64,000 bases of DNA from Legionellaceae bacterium (GTDB taxonomy: Bacteria; Pseudomonadota; Gammaproteobacteria; Legionellales; Legionellaceae), in assembly GCA_020831865.1 (NCBI GenBank), contig JAFIFT010000018.1, positions 1 to 64,000 on the forward strand, written 5' to 3'. Below the pieces are notes generated by a model, which was given only the letters and a program-made list of their open reading frames with translations, did not search any database and was not told the origin of the DNA. Every line of letters starts with the position of its first letter. The stretch's first letter is position 1. Below, one piece after another: positions 16,207-25,024 of this stretch. Made by a program: the position numbers and the translations under genes.

Positions 16207-16298
16207 TAAGTTGGCGATTGATAAAACTACTGATAAAAATTAGTGTGTTAGCCTACAAAATACTGAAATTCATTTGTAATATGATTGATATTTCTTAA
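16134..16298 (+). CDS. 54-residue basic, membrane-active-looking peptide of the retron (toxin candidate)
   Basis: ATG 16134 follows a strong AGGAG at 16121-16125. The peptide has a Trp/Lys-rich start (WQSLKKWKFKK) and a hydrophobic cationic helix (RLIKLLIKISVLAYKILKF), with a net positive charge near +10. This is the look of small membrane-disrupting toxins. Its ribosome binding site lies in the msd stem (16116-16124 pairs with 16073-16081), and its first codons form the 3' arm of the outer msd stem. The a2 candidate lies in codons 21-25. No family is recognised. Function as the retron effector is inferred from position and composition. Confidence 0.6.
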   Translation: MKLDFFNVDWQSLKKWKFKKTKSRVSWRLIKLLIKISVLAYKILKFICNMIDIS

Positions 16299-16329
16299 GT
16301 GATCCCTTTCTTTTTGGGAGATATCAATA

Positions 16330-16650
16330 ATTAATCGGGCGCTAAAAATAATTCGCCAATTTCACGGGTTTACTCAAATAGAGTTGGCCAGGAAGCTAGA
16401 TTTGTCAAAATCATATCTTAGTGAGATTGAAGCAGGAAAAAAAAATATTAGTTTCGAACTTCTGGAAAAGTATTCAATCATTTTTGATATTCCAGTTTCG
16501 TCGTTAGTCTTCTTTTCAGAACATTTAGATGAGACAAGTACAGTTCCTGAAAGGTTTAGAATTGTTGTAGCAGATAAGCTGATTAGGCTCATGGAATGGG
16601 TAATGACACGGAATGAAAACAAAAATGCAAAAAATAATAACAAAAAATAA
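16330..16650 (+). CDS. XRE-type HTH protein of the retron, apparently using an AUU (or AUA) start
   Basis: The frame encodes a complete HTH: IIRQFHGFTQIELARKLDLS, then the recognition helix region KSYLSEIEAGKKN, then helices to about residue 70, and a basic Asn/Lys-rich tail. There is no ATG, GTG or TTG between the in-frame stop (16300-16302) and helix 1; the first TTG (16384) would cut the fold. GGGAG at 16316-16320 is 9 nt before ATT 16330 and 6 nt before ATA 16327. The gene lies 31 bp after the peptide gene and overlaps the reverse transcriptase by 38 bp. HTH partners are known in some retron types. It probably regulates or neutralises the system. Confidence 0.65.
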   Translation: MNRALKIIRQFHGFTQIELARKLDLSKSYLSEIEAGKKNISFELLEKYSIIFDIPVSSLVFFSEHLDETSTVPERFRIVVADKLIRLMEWVMTRNENKNAKNNNKK

Positions 16651-17539
16651 ATGTTATCCTGCGAAGGATTCATTATTTTATAAACTTTCAAGTAAGGGGC
16701 GTTTAGCAAATTTAGTATCATCTACTGTGCAAGAGTTGAAGTCTTTAACTAAAAATGACCAATATAATTGTTTTACTCAATCGAAACGAGGAAAAACAAG
16801 ACTCATTCAAGAACCACTTCCGAAATTAGATAAAATTCACTCTCGAATAGCCAGTCTGTTATGCAGAATTGAAACTGCTGATGGATTGCATTCAGGTCGT
16901 AAAGGCAGATCAAATATTTCAAATGCGAGTGCTCATATTGGTGTAGGTAAAAAAGTTATCACTTTAGATATAAAAAGTTTCTTTCCATCAACTAAGCGCT
17001 CCAGCGTTTTTGATTTTTTTTATAATACGATGTGCTGTTCCCCGGATATTGCTGACTTATTGTCACATATATGCACTTATGATGATCATATACCAACGGG
17101 TAGTCGATTAAGTATGCCTCTGGCCTATTTTGCAAACAAAAGAATGTTTGATGAGATGGAGCAAACCGCTAGTGAGTGTAATGCAAAAATGACAATTTAT
17201 GTTGATGATTTAACTTTTTCTGGTGCAGAGCTATCAAAAAACTTCATAACAAGAATAGAGTTGATTGCAAAAAAATATGGTCATAAGATAAACCCCTCGA
17301 AAACTAGATTTTATACGGAAGATGCCGTGAAGTTGGTAACTGGAGTAGCTGTAATAGATAATCAGCTCAAACCAAGAAATAAACATTTAGAAGCGTTGTT
17401 TAAAAAAACAAATGATTGGCAAGTCAACAAGAATATGCAATCTAGAAATTGTATTTTAGGTTATATGACGTATTTAGGGGGTATTGATTTTCGGTATAAA
17501 GATAAAGCTAGAACTTTTAGACAGCAAGCTATTTTTTAA
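16613..17539 (+). CDS. ret: Retron-type reverse transcriptase
   Basis: A 308-residue RT without maturase or endonuclease domains. Motifs: RLIQEPLPKLDKIHSRI (RT1-2 region), ITLDIKSFFPS (first catalytic Asp), IPTGSRLSMPLA (the retron version of the QGxxxSP motif), IYVDDLTFSG (catalytic YVDD) and KLVTGVAV, the VTG motif typical of retron RTs. The C-terminal thumb (LGYMTYLGG) matches the group. Length is normal (300-330). It would copy the msd of the overlapping RNA into msDNA. A start at 16625 is also possible. Confidence 0.93.
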   Translation: MKTKMQKIITKNKCYPAKDSLFYKLSSKGRLANLVSSTVQELKSLTKNDQYNCFTQSKRGKTRLIQEPLPKLDKIHSRIASLLCRIETADGLHSGRKGRSNISNASAHIGVGKKVITLDIKSFFPSTKRSSVFDFFYNTMCCSPDIADLLSHICTYDDHIPTGSRLSMPLAYFANKRMFDEMEQTASECNAKMTIYVDDLTFSGAELSKNFITRIELIAKKYGHKINPSKTRFYTEDAVKLVTGVAVIDNQLKPRNKHLEALFKKTNDWQVNKNMQSRNCILGYMTYLGGIDFRYKDKARTFRQQAIF

Positions 17540-17581
17540 ATTAAGCCGTGGAAATTTATTGAAGCTGAACTCTGGTGCTGG

Positions 17582-17602
17582 CTTATCCTGTTGCAGGATA
17601 AG
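17582..17602 (+). terminator. Hairpin after the retron RT gene
   Basis: CTTATCCTG (17582-17590) and CAGGATAAG (17594-17602) form a 9-bp stem with a TTG loop, 43 bp after the RT stop. The following ATAAAACTTATTT has only a weak T-run, so termination is plausible but not certain. The remaining 190 bp to ldhA hold no gene that I can see. Confidence 0.5.
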
Positions 17603-17790
17603 ATAAAACTTATTTGCCTGTTCGGTTTTTTACTACTGAAAAATAGAGAAACATCCATGTTTTAGACTCGTAACTCTACCTTAATCAAAGGGGTTCATGT
17701 ACGACCTTTGTCAGCTATCAATGGCTGTCCAAATGGCCAAAATCCAGTATTATGTAATACAAATGAATGGAAAAATGTAAGGACATCATT

Positions 17791-18780
17791 TTGAAAATAG
17801 ATTTCTTCTCCAGTAAACCTTATGAAATAAACTATTTCGAAGATATATCAGCTAAGCATCAAATTCATTATATAACCGCCCCTCTTAATGCGACTACCGC
17901 ATATGCTGTGAGGGATGTTGATGCGGTCTGTGTTTTTGTAAACGATGATCTTGATAAAAAATGTATTGAAATATTGGCTCAAAATGGCGTTAAATTCATT
18001 GCGCTGCGTTCGGCAGGTTTCAACCATGTTGATTTAAAAGCATGCCGCGATAATGGCCTTAAGGTGGTCAGAGTCCCGGAATATTCACCACACGGCGTTG
18101 CTGAACATGCTATGGCCTTACTTCTCACACTAAACCGAAAAACCCACCGGGCTTATAACAGAGTGCGAGAGGGGAATTTTTCATTAGTAGGGCTCGAAGG
18201 CTTTGATTTACATGGTAAAACAGTAGGTATTATTGGTTTGGGTAAAATCGGTAAGGCATTTAGCGATATTTGTCATGGGTTTGGTATGCAGGTATATGCT
18301 TATGATCCGTGCATAACGGCTTATAAGAATACAATCATGTCCGGGCTTGACCGCCTGTTAAAAAACGCCGATATTATAAGTCTACACTGCCCATTAACGA
18401 CAGATACCCGGCATATCATTCATGATAAATCTATTGGCATGATGAAAGCGGGTGTCTATATTATTAATACAGGCCGTGGCGCATTAATCGATACTCAAGC
18501 CCTGATCCAGGGGCTTAAATCAGGAAAAATAGGTGCGGTAGGGCTGGATGTGTATGAACAGGAGTCATCCGTATTTTTCGCTGATCATTCCCTCGAAATT
18601 ATACAAGACGATATCTTAATGCGCCTTGTAACCTTTCCTAATGTTCTCATAACTAGCCACCAAGGCTTTTTAACCCAAGAGGCATTGCAAGAAATAGCCA
18701 GGGTCACTATTAGCAACCTTGAAAGTTTAGCGAAAGATGGTAACTGTATAAACGAAATTGCCTTTTCTGAACTAAACTAA
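17791..18780 (+). CDS. ldhA: D-lactate dehydrogenase (2-hydroxyacid dehydrogenase)
   Basis: A 329-residue NAD-dependent enzyme reducing pyruvate to D-lactate. I choose TTG 17791, which has AAGGA at 17777-17781 and gives the family's usual start (KIDFFSSKPYE) and the exact length of E. coli LdhA. The ATG at 17767 would precede the ribosome binding site. Motifs: catalytic Arg in LRSAGFNHVD, Rossmann GIIGLGKIGKAF, Arg in NTGRGALIDT, Glu in YEQESSVFF and the catalytic His in TSHQGFLT. It is a monocistronic-looking gene, the first ordinary chromosomal gene after the retron. Confidence 0.88.
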   Translation: MKIDFFSSKPYEINYFEDISAKHQIHYITAPLNATTAYAVRDVDAVCVFVNDDLDKKCIEILAQNGVKFIALRSAGFNHVDLKACRDNGLKVVRVPEYSPHGVAEHAMALLLTLNRKTHRAYNRVREGNFSLVGLEGFDLHGKTVGIIGLGKIGKAFSDICHGFGMQVYAYDPCITAYKNTIMSGLDRLLKNADIISLHCPLTTDTRHIIHDKSIGMMKAGVYIINTGRGALIDTQALIQGLKSGKIGAVGLDVYEQESSVFFADHSLEIIQDDILMRLVTFPNVLITSHQGFLTQEALQEIARVTISNLESLAKDGNCINEIAFSELN

Positions 18781-18921
18781 ATCATAACGCTGAGTCTGAA
18801 AGATAGACCCGGAAGGTTTATAGGATAAGTCCTAAAAAAACAGGCTTATTAGATAAGCGTGAGTTTGACGATTGCTGGGCTTCGTGCAGCAGTTTCTTTG
18901 TATTGAACTGAGGAGCACCCC

Positions 18922-20274
18922 ATGAAATTGCAATTTTTAGGCGCCACAAAAACCGTTACCGGCTCTAAATATTTAATTGAGTCAAATGACAAGAAAATTC
19001 TTATTGATTGCGGCTTATTTCAGGGACATAAGGAGTTCAGGCTTAGAAACTGGGCACCATTGCCCTTTGAGGCAAAGGCAATTGATTATGTATTGCTTAC
19101 CCACGCTCATATCGATCACAGCGGTTATGTACCTCTGTTAGTCAAACAAGGTTTTAAAGGAAAAATTATTTCGACACATGCCACATATAGCCTGTGTCGC
19201 ATACTCTTGCCTGACAGTGGGTATTTGCAAGAGGAAGAAGCCTGCTACGCCAATAAAAGAAAATATTCCAAACATCAACCTGCCTTACCGCTCTATACCA
19301 GGTTAGATGCAGAAATATGCTTGGAATTTTTCTCTCCTATTGATTTTCATGAGATTTTTATTATTAATGAAAATTTAAAAGCCTGCTTTTATCCGTCAGG
19401 GCATATTTTGGGTGCGGCTAGCATACGGATAGAAGATGAACAAACAAGCGTCCAATTTAGCGGAGATCTGGGAAGAAAAGATGACCCCATTTTTTATCCG
19501 CCAGCAAAGCCTCATGAATTACATTATTTGGTTGTCGAGTCTACCTATGGGGATGAACTGCATCAAAAAGATTCCACTTCCGCGACGTTGCAAAAAATTA
19601 TTATCCAAACGATTCAAAGGGGAGGGAGCATCCTAATTCCCGCTTTTGCGGTAGGACGCACGCAACACATTCTTTATCAAATATATCAATTGAAGAAAAA
19701 TGGCTTAATTCCTGATATTCCCGTTTTCATCGATAGCCCCATGGCCACTAATGTGACCAAGCTTTTTTATCTATATCATACCTTGCATAAATTGTCCGAT
19801 AAGGAGGCTAGAGACGTATGCCAAACCGCAAAATATGTGCGTGATGTAGAGGAGTCTAAACGAATTGGCAGTCTTAATTTTCCAAGAGTGATCATCTCGG
19901 CAAGTGGCATGGCTACAGGTGGGAGGGTATTGCACCATTTAAAGCACTTGGCGCCTGATCATCGGAACAGCATCGTGTTTAGCGGTTTCCAAGCTCCTGG
20001 AACTCGCGGTGATAAAATTCTACGAGGTTTGGATGAAGTCAAAATGCTGGGGCAAGTGGTAAAAATTAGAGCCCAGGTGTTTAATTTAGAAAATACATCG
20101 GCCCATGCCGATTATAGTGAAATCTTGGATTGGTTAAGTGAACTGACTTCATTAAAAAAAATCTTTATCACCCATGGGGAGTTAGCAGCGGCCCTGGCTT
20201 TACAAAAAACCTTAGAAAAAGAAAAACGAGTGCATTGTGTTATTCCAAATTACTTAGAGACGTTTGAGTTATGA
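18922..20274 (+). CDS. MBL-fold beta-CASP nuclease (RNA-processing exonuclease family)
   Basis: A 450-residue protein. Metal-binding motifs: THAHIDHSGY (HxHxDH), SGHILGAAS, SGDLGR. The beta-CASP cap follows with ESTYGDELH, SPMATNV, SASGMATGGR and the late His motif NTSAHADYSE, then a C-terminal ITHGE. The set is that of the CPSF73-like bacterial YsgF/RNase J-related family, which cleaves RNA using two zinc ions. It overlaps the next ATPase gene by 4 bp (ATGA), so they are co-translated. Confidence 0.88.
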   Translation: MKLQFLGATKTVTGSKYLIESNDKKILIDCGLFQGHKEFRLRNWAPLPFEAKAIDYVLLTHAHIDHSGYVPLLVKQGFKGKIISTHATYSLCRILLPDSGYLQEEEACYANKRKYSKHQPALPLYTRLDAEICLEFFSPIDFHEIFIINENLKACFYPSGHILGAASIRIEDEQTSVQFSGDLGRKDDPIFYPPAKPHELHYLVVESTYGDELHQKDSTSATLQKIIIQTIQRGGSILIPAFAVGRTQHILYQIYQLKKNGLIPDIPVFIDSPMATNVTKLFYLYHTLHKLSDKEARDVCQTAKYVRDVEESKRIGSLNFPRVIISASGMATGGRVLHHLKHLAPDHRNSIVFSGFQAPGTRGDKILRGLDEVKMLGQVVKIRAQVFNLENTSAHADYSEILDWLSELTSLKKIFITHGELAAALALQKTLEKEKRVHCVIPNYLETFEL

Positions 20275-20819
20275 AAAAAAGCAATTGGTGTGTGATAACA
20301 GGTGCTCCATCTTCAGGAAAAACTACTTTAATCAACGCATTATCTATTGAAGGATACCGAACTGAACCTGAGGTTGCTCGCGCCTATATCTTGTATTTAT
20401 TGGCCAAAGGCGAACCTGTGCGAGCACATAATCGAGGGGAAGTTGCTCTGCAAAAAGAAATATTACATTTAAAACTCAAAAGGGAAATTCAACTGCCCAA
20501 AGAGGAACTCATTTTTTTCGACAGGGGTATGCCCGATAGCCTTGCCTATTACCGCTACTATGGTCTGGACGAGAGTGATATTCTGGAAAAAATCAGCTAT
20601 TGTCGTTATAAGTACGTGTTTTATCTTGAAGGTCTGCCCCTGGTAACGGATACCGTTCGTTTGGAAAATGAATCTGAAGCTCGCCTGATTGGTGAGCATA
20701 TTTATGATGCTTATCGTGATTTTGGTTATAAACCAATTCGGATCCCCCCTGTCAGTGTTCAGCAACGAATGAAGCTTATCCTATCAGAAATATCTGACCT
20801 CTTACCCCATCAAAAATAA
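20271..20819 (+). CDS. P-loop ATPase/kinase-like protein (NadR/AAA_28-like)
   Basis: A 182-residue protein with a Walker A at its start (GAPSSGKTT, about residues 11-19) and the segment EPEVARAYI, typical of the AAA_28/NadR-kinase-like family. ELIFFDRGMPDSLAYY provides the acidic Walker B-like residue. It probably phosphorylates a small molecule or nucleotide. The 4-bp overlap with the beta-CASP nuclease suggests a shared process, perhaps RNA end metabolism, but that is inference. A strong bidirectional hairpin follows 90 bp on. Confidence 0.75.
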   Translation: MKKSNWCVITGAPSSGKTTLINALSIEGYRTEPEVARAYILYLLAKGEPVRAHNRGEVALQKEILHLKLKREIQLPKEELIFFDRGMPDSLAYYRYYGLDESDILEKISYCRYKYVFYLEGLPLVTDTVRLENESEARLIGEHIYDAYRDFGYKPIRIPPVSVQQRMKLILSEISDLLPHQK

Positions 20820-20881
20820 TACCACGTTATGATTTTCATAGCCTTTTTAAGCAATGGAACAATTGATACTACCAATATTAT

Positions 20882-20945
20882 CGAGGGGTTCCCTCGGCGA
20901 ATACAAAAACAGTGAGCAACCTGGCAGGTTGCTCACTCATATTTT
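20882..20945. terminator. Bidirectional terminator between convergent genes
   Basis: GTGAGCAACCT (20912-20922) and its complement (20926-20936) form an 11-bp stem with a 3-nt loop. On the plus strand it is followed by TCATATTTTTATT and on the minus strand by TGTTTTTGT. A smaller hairpin CGAGGG/CCCTCG (20882-20896) lies just upstream. It serves both the ATPase gene and the fasciclin gene. Confidence 0.85.
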
Positions 20946-21424
20946 TATTGCATATTTGGAACTAATACTTGATTGATCACGTGTATCACGCCATTAGATG
21001 CTTCCACATCAGTGCCAACAACTTCAGCGCTGTTGACCATGACCGTTCCGTCTGCCATTGAAATGGTTAGATCCTGACCTTCCAGGGTGGGAACTTTGCC
21101 TGGCTTGACATCCGAAGACATGACTTTGCCTTTGACAACGTGGTACATCAGTACTTTTTTCAGTTTTTCTTTATCCGCTTTGAGCGCTTCCATGGTATCG
21201 GCAGGAAGAGCAGCAAACGCTTCGTTTGTTGGGGCAAAAACAGTAAAGGGCCCCTCAGCTTGTAAGGCGTCAGCCAATCCTGCTTCTTGCACCAGGCTCA
21301 CCAGTGTCGAAAAATCTTTATTTCCAGCGGCAATTTCGACAATATTTTTTGAAGCGCCCGCAATGGCAATACTGGCAAACAGCGCTAAAACAATTGATAA
21401 AACAGATTTATTGATAGTGTTCAT
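20945..21424 (-). CDS. Exported fasciclin-domain protein
   Basis: A 159-residue protein from ATG 21424 (AAGGA just upstream). A signal peptide (SVLSIVLALFASIAIAGA) is followed by one FAS1 domain with its conserved H1 and H2 boxes: FTVFAPTNEAFAALP, LMYHVVKGKV and NGVIHVINQVLVP at the end. FAS1 proteins act in adhesion or bind envelope polymers outside the cytoplasm. It is alone in its transcription unit. Confidence 0.9.
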   Translation of the reverse strand: MNTINKSVLSIVLALFASIAIAGASKNIVEIAAGNKDFSTLVSLVQEAGLADALQAEGPFTVFAPTNEAFAALPADTMEALKADKEKLKKVLMYHVVKGKVMSSDVKPGKVPTLEGQDLTISMADGTVMVNSAEVVGTDVEASNGVIHVINQVLVPNMQ

Positions 21425-21771
21425 CGGTAATTCCTTTTGTGATTGATTTAGACTCAAACCGAGTATAGACCATAATCGACTGTTATCAAGTTTCCGATCA
21501 GGTTTTTGGGGGAAGGAGGGGGGAATCTGCTCAGTAAAGGAAGAGGAGGACTGCGTGTTATGGGCTGGAATCCCTGATGGAAGGAGGGGTTAGGGGGAGG
21601 AACAAAAGAGCATTATATGGTAATACAACGCGATACTTTTAGCTTAAAAAATGGAGCGAGAGAGGGGCGACGGTCGTGACAGGCATACGGACCCTATCGC
21701 CTCTAAGGTTTGGGAGCACCGTGCCGTTGTTTGCGAAAGAGTCCAGCTCTGGAGCCGGACTCTGGCTCGAC
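21425..21771. other. Intergenic region with a terminator hairpin for the thaumatin gene
   Basis: No gene is seen. The right part (21739-21762) forms a stem GAGTCC/GGACTC with an inner GCTC/GAGC. On the minus strand it is followed by TTTCG, so it is likely the end of the thaumatin-domain transcript. The left part is purine-rich (GGGGGAAGGAGGGGGG near 21508) and is the upstream region of the fasciclin gene. Confidence 0.5.
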
Positions 21772-24129
21772 CTATCTTGCCTCCTGCGCCCCTGCCGGCA
21801 AACTGGATTGACCACCAGGGCAAAAGATGATGTCGTAACTGGTCATTAAATTTTGACCTTGAGCCCCTTTGTTACAGCGAAAAGAGCTTGACTGATCGTC
21901 AAATTGGTAGGAGTAGGCGGTTGGGCAGGCTTTTTTAAGCCATAAAATAGCATCATAGACCGGAAGGTTGACATGAGCAGTACTTACCCAATCACTATTG
22001 ATGTTATCGCAGCTTTTGCTGACTGCTGTTTTTTCCGCTCCTGTGGCATTTTGCCAGTCCACACAACCGCAACACTGGGTATTTTTTCCACCGGGAAAGC
22101 TATTATAACAGGTATTGGCGGAATTATTGCTGGTTGGAGTACACGACAGCAGGGCAGAAAAGGTTGCCGGGTTCGGTCCGATATTGCCATAATCTCTGGC
22201 ACTATTGATAACCGTCATGGCCGTTGCCACATTAAACTTCTCATAGAGATTTTGCGAACCCCATTGACCTGCCGCACTGTATCCCGTTGCGTTCGTTGCC
22301 GTGGTATAACCGAGAAATCCGCCGCAGCGCCGATTAATTTTGCTGTTGTGGGGGGGATCGACATCAAAGCCCATGCCACAGACTTCACCAGCATGACAAT
22401 CGCTATTATCCGTACAGTTATCATCGTCTCCAGAGCTGACCCACACAAAGTCTTGGGGCGAAACCACCCCCTGGGAAGGCGGAGCAAAACTCCAGGAACA
22501 TGAGCCCAGGTTGTGGTGAGCGGGTTGTATTGGTGCGCCTGTGGCTGAACAGAGGAAGGGGTTGGTGGCATCGCTGGGCCCCAGCCCTTTAATCTCTACC
22601 GGTACGGTCATCCCATTAATGACCGACGTATCGTAGACCCCATCCTGACCTGGGGTAGGTGCAATGGTGAACTCGAACTTGGTATAAGGTGGTTGTGGTT
22701 GTGAAAAGGCCTTCCCGCGTTTCACACAGGTGGCCGAACTGGCACTGACAGTGGCACAGTAGCCCGTATCGCAGTGAAACTGGCCTCCACTTAAGCGGCA
22801 GTTGGTTCGTGGCCAGATTGCGCCATTCAGATAGGAGGAGATGTTGAGGTTTTTATAAAAAGGAGCCGTACCCTGCTGATGCCCTTTGACAAGATACGCA
22901 CTGGGAGGAGCGCCTTTTGCACTTTGACTGCCCGGGGTTGGATCTGGTGAATACATGATCCCCTGATCCAATCCATTGCCATTGGCTATACCATACCATA
23001 CGTCAAAAGGGCAGTGATTGATAAAGCGGACATTGTGCTGGCTGTTATTGGCGGCAACCACTTGGGTACTGGAATGTGCGATCGTCTGGACTCCGTTTAA
23101 GAGCGTACGTGCTTCAACCGTCATGTTGTTGGTGCTTGCCTGAGGGATAGCCGAGGCCATGATCGTGCATTGTTCATGAGCGCCAAGCGTTTTACCGGAG
23201 CAATGGTCAAATTCTGGACTTACATTCAGCTCAGCCTGAGCCTGATTGCGTACGGTCACATTGACCTTGCCTAGCTTGACCGCGCTATTGCAACTGTTTT
23301 CAAATGCATATTTGACCAGGTTATCGGAATAAACAAGCACCTGATTATTTAAAGGAAGAAGCGTGTGTACACTCAAGCTACAGGTATTCGTTCCTTTCCG
23401 GACAACGGATGCAGCACGCACCTGGCTTGTTTTGCTATGGCTTTGATCTATAAAGGTTGATTGCAGATGGATTGCGCCAGCGCTGACGGGGGTTAATTGA
23501 CCGCTGATTTGACAGGTTTTACCGGCTTGCAGTGTAACCGGCGCGTCTTGGGTGCCACAGGAGTTATGGAGCATGCTGACCGTTGCTCGAGCCGGAGACG
23601 TGACCGTTAAGGCTCCCGCATAGCCTTGAACCGCAGATGAGCTGGTATTGACGTAGGTCACGCTAAAACCTGGTTGCTGCTGGGGTTGCAGGGTAAATGA
23701 TGGCGGAACACCGAAGATGCTGCCTTGAATGGCTTGTCCTGCCGGAGCGTGAAGTACGGTGGCTGCTATAGGTGGAAGGGCAATGGTATTACGGTGATAT
23801 TGATAACTCATTTGTATGCTATGCGGACCAGCGTCTTTAGGGGTGAATGCAATATCGACGGTACACTCACCATTGGATTCAATCGGTTTTTTATCGCAGC
23901 CATCGCTGATATGAAACGAGCCACCGCTGGATTGCAAATGGGTGCTGATGCGCGATTGTCCGTCGCCGGGTAAATGGCTTTTCAGGGTAATGCTCACCCG
24001 TGATTGCTGGCCAATCGCGGTGGCGGGAAAACCGGAAGCCGGCTCCATGCTCCAGGAGACAGGATTAGCGGCATGCGCAGAAGCGCCAAATATGCTCAGG
24101 CACAGAGCGATACGTCGAAGCAGAGTCAT
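21772..24129 (-). CDS. Secreted multi-domain protein with C-terminal thaumatin-like domain
   Basis: A 785-residue protein. A signal peptide (LLRRIALCLSIFGASAHA) is followed by two or three Ig-like beta-domains (residues 22-360) with conserved Cys pairs. A thaumatin-like domain begins about residue 365 (VRFINHCPFDVWYGIA) and carries many Cys (NCTDNSDCHAGEVC, NTQCCGCVDW) and the late CPTAYSYQFDDQSS motif, close to the signature of thaumatin/PR5 proteins. Such domains bind or hydrolyse glucans in plants and fungi; a bacterial role is unproven. It overlaps the upstream barrel gene by 4 bp, so the two are co-expressed. Confidence 0.82.
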   Translation of the reverse strand: MTLLRRIALCLSIFGASAHAANPVSWSMEPASGFPATAIGQQSRVSITLKSHLPGDGQSRISTHLQSSGGSFHISDGCDKKPIESNGECTVDIAFTPKDAGPHSIQMSYQYHRNTIALPPIAATVLHAPAGQAIQGSIFGVPPSFTLQPQQQPGFSVTYVNTSSSAVQGYAGALTVTSPARATVSMLHNSCGTQDAPVTLQAGKTCQISGQLTPVSAGAIHLQSTFIDQSHSKTSQVRAASVVRKGTNTCSLSVHTLLPLNNQVLVYSDNLVKYAFENSCNSAVKLGKVNVTVRNQAQAELNVSPEFDHCSGKTLGAHEQCTIMASAIPQASTNNMTVEARTLLNGVQTIAHSSTQVVAANNSQHNVRFINHCPFDVWYGIANGNGLDQGIMYSPDPTPGSQSAKGAPPSAYLVKGHQQGTAPFYKNLNISSYLNGAIWPRTNCRLSGGQFHCDTGYCATVSASSATCVKRGKAFSQPQPPYTKFEFTIAPTPGQDGVYDTSVINGMTVPVEIKGLGPSDATNPFLCSATGAPIQPAHHNLGSCSWSFAPPSQGVVSPQDFVWVSSGDDDNCTDNSDCHAGEVCGMGFDVDPPHNSKINRRCGGFLGYTTATNATGYSAAGQWGSQNLYEKFNVATAMTVINSARDYGNIGPNPATFSALLSCTPTSNNSANTCYNSFPGGKNTQCCGCVDWQNATGAEKTAVSKSCDNINSDWVSTAHVNLPVYDAILWLKKACPTAYSYQFDDQSSSFRCNKGAQGQNLMTSYDIIFCPGGQSSLPAGAQEAR

Positions 24130-24899
24130 GATTTATCCTCAAAAGTATGTGTTACAGAGAAAGTAGCCATGTTGGTTTTGTATCTCCCCAGGCGCAATGT
24201 TTCCGGCGCCCATAAGCCCGTAGCCGCACCCGACGATACCGAACCCAAGTCCTGGAAGGCATATCCCAGTGAAAGCTGCAATGATTGCCGCAGGAAATAC
24301 GTCAGGCCAAGCCCAAGTGAGTAGGTCATTCTTAGTTGTTGGCGATGGATGAAATCCGGGCTTGTGCGTGTTGAAATGCCCGGCAAGGCCTGCTCGTTCA
24401 CCGTATCACTATGGATAGAGGCCAGTCCTAATCCCAGGCTTAGGTAGGGGGACCAGCGTCCGTTAGGGTAGGGCAACCATTGTCCGACGGCCATTAAGGT
24501 ATTGGCGTCTATGGCCCATTGGTATTGATAGTTCTTAAACTGTGGTATTTGATACTGTAAAATGTGGTTTCCTATATTTTGCTTGAAAAAGTGCTGAAAG
24601 CGTAAGCCCAGTGCATAGCTTGGGAGTGCCGTGTTATGACGGCGAAACCAAAAACCGCTGCTCAGTCCGATGACTGCTTTTTGATGCTGTTCTGTGGTGT
24701 AGCGATCGTATTGCATGCCATTGCGATATAAGGAGCCGTTTTTTACCAGCATGGCATCATGAAATGATGGCTGATAGGCACTGAGTTCAAGCTGGACAAA
24801 AGGCGTTTTATTCGCGGCGGGCGCCAAATGACCTTCAGCATATACCGTTTGAATCAATAGGGTGGCAAAAAAAAGGCAGGTCGTGCGGTAACGCATCAT
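24126..24899 (-). CDS. Outer membrane beta-barrel protein
   Basis: A 257-residue protein with a signal peptide (CLFFATLLIQTVYAEG), then alternating amphipathic strands with aromatic girdles (YALGLRFQHFF, YLSLGLGLASI, YSLGLGLTYFL, LSLGYAFQDLG) and a C-terminal strand ending FSVTHTFEDKS. The pattern fits an 8-strand porin or OmpA/OmpW-like barrel. It lies upstream of and overlaps the thaumatin-domain gene. An export, surface-anchoring or receptor partner role is inferred from this coupling. Confidence 0.75.
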   Translation of the reverse strand: MMRYRTTCLFFATLLIQTVYAEGHLAPAANKTPFVQLELSAYQPSFHDAMLVKNGSLYRNGMQYDRYTTEQHQKAVIGLSSGFWFRRHNTALPSYALGLRFQHFFKQNIGNHILQYQIPQFKNYQYQWAIDANTLMAVGQWLPYPNGRWSPYLSLGLGLASIHSDTVNEQALPGISTRTSPDFIHRQQLRMTYSLGLGLTYFLRQSLQLSLGYAFQDLGSVSSGAATGLWAPETLRLGRYKTNMATFSVTHTFEDKS

Positions 24900-25024
24900 A
24901 GATTCATCCCTTGAAAAGTATGTGGGAGACAGTATACCCTGCTATGCGCGCAGTATCACCTGTAAATTTTAAAAAATAGGAGGGATGGCTTCACTGCGCT
25001 TGTGATCTTTGTGCTGGTCTTGCC

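Noticed and set aside
16613-17539. Group II intron or diversity-generating element for the reverse transcriptase
   Set aside because: No maturase X domain, no intron domain V-like hairpin, no template/variable repeat; the VTG and IPTGS motifs and upstream paired RNA fit a retron.
21973-22503. Plus-strand 176-residue frame opposite the thaumatin-domain gene
   Set aside because: It mirrors the long minus-strand gene, is low in complexity and has no domain; the minus strand has the signal peptide and Cys pattern.
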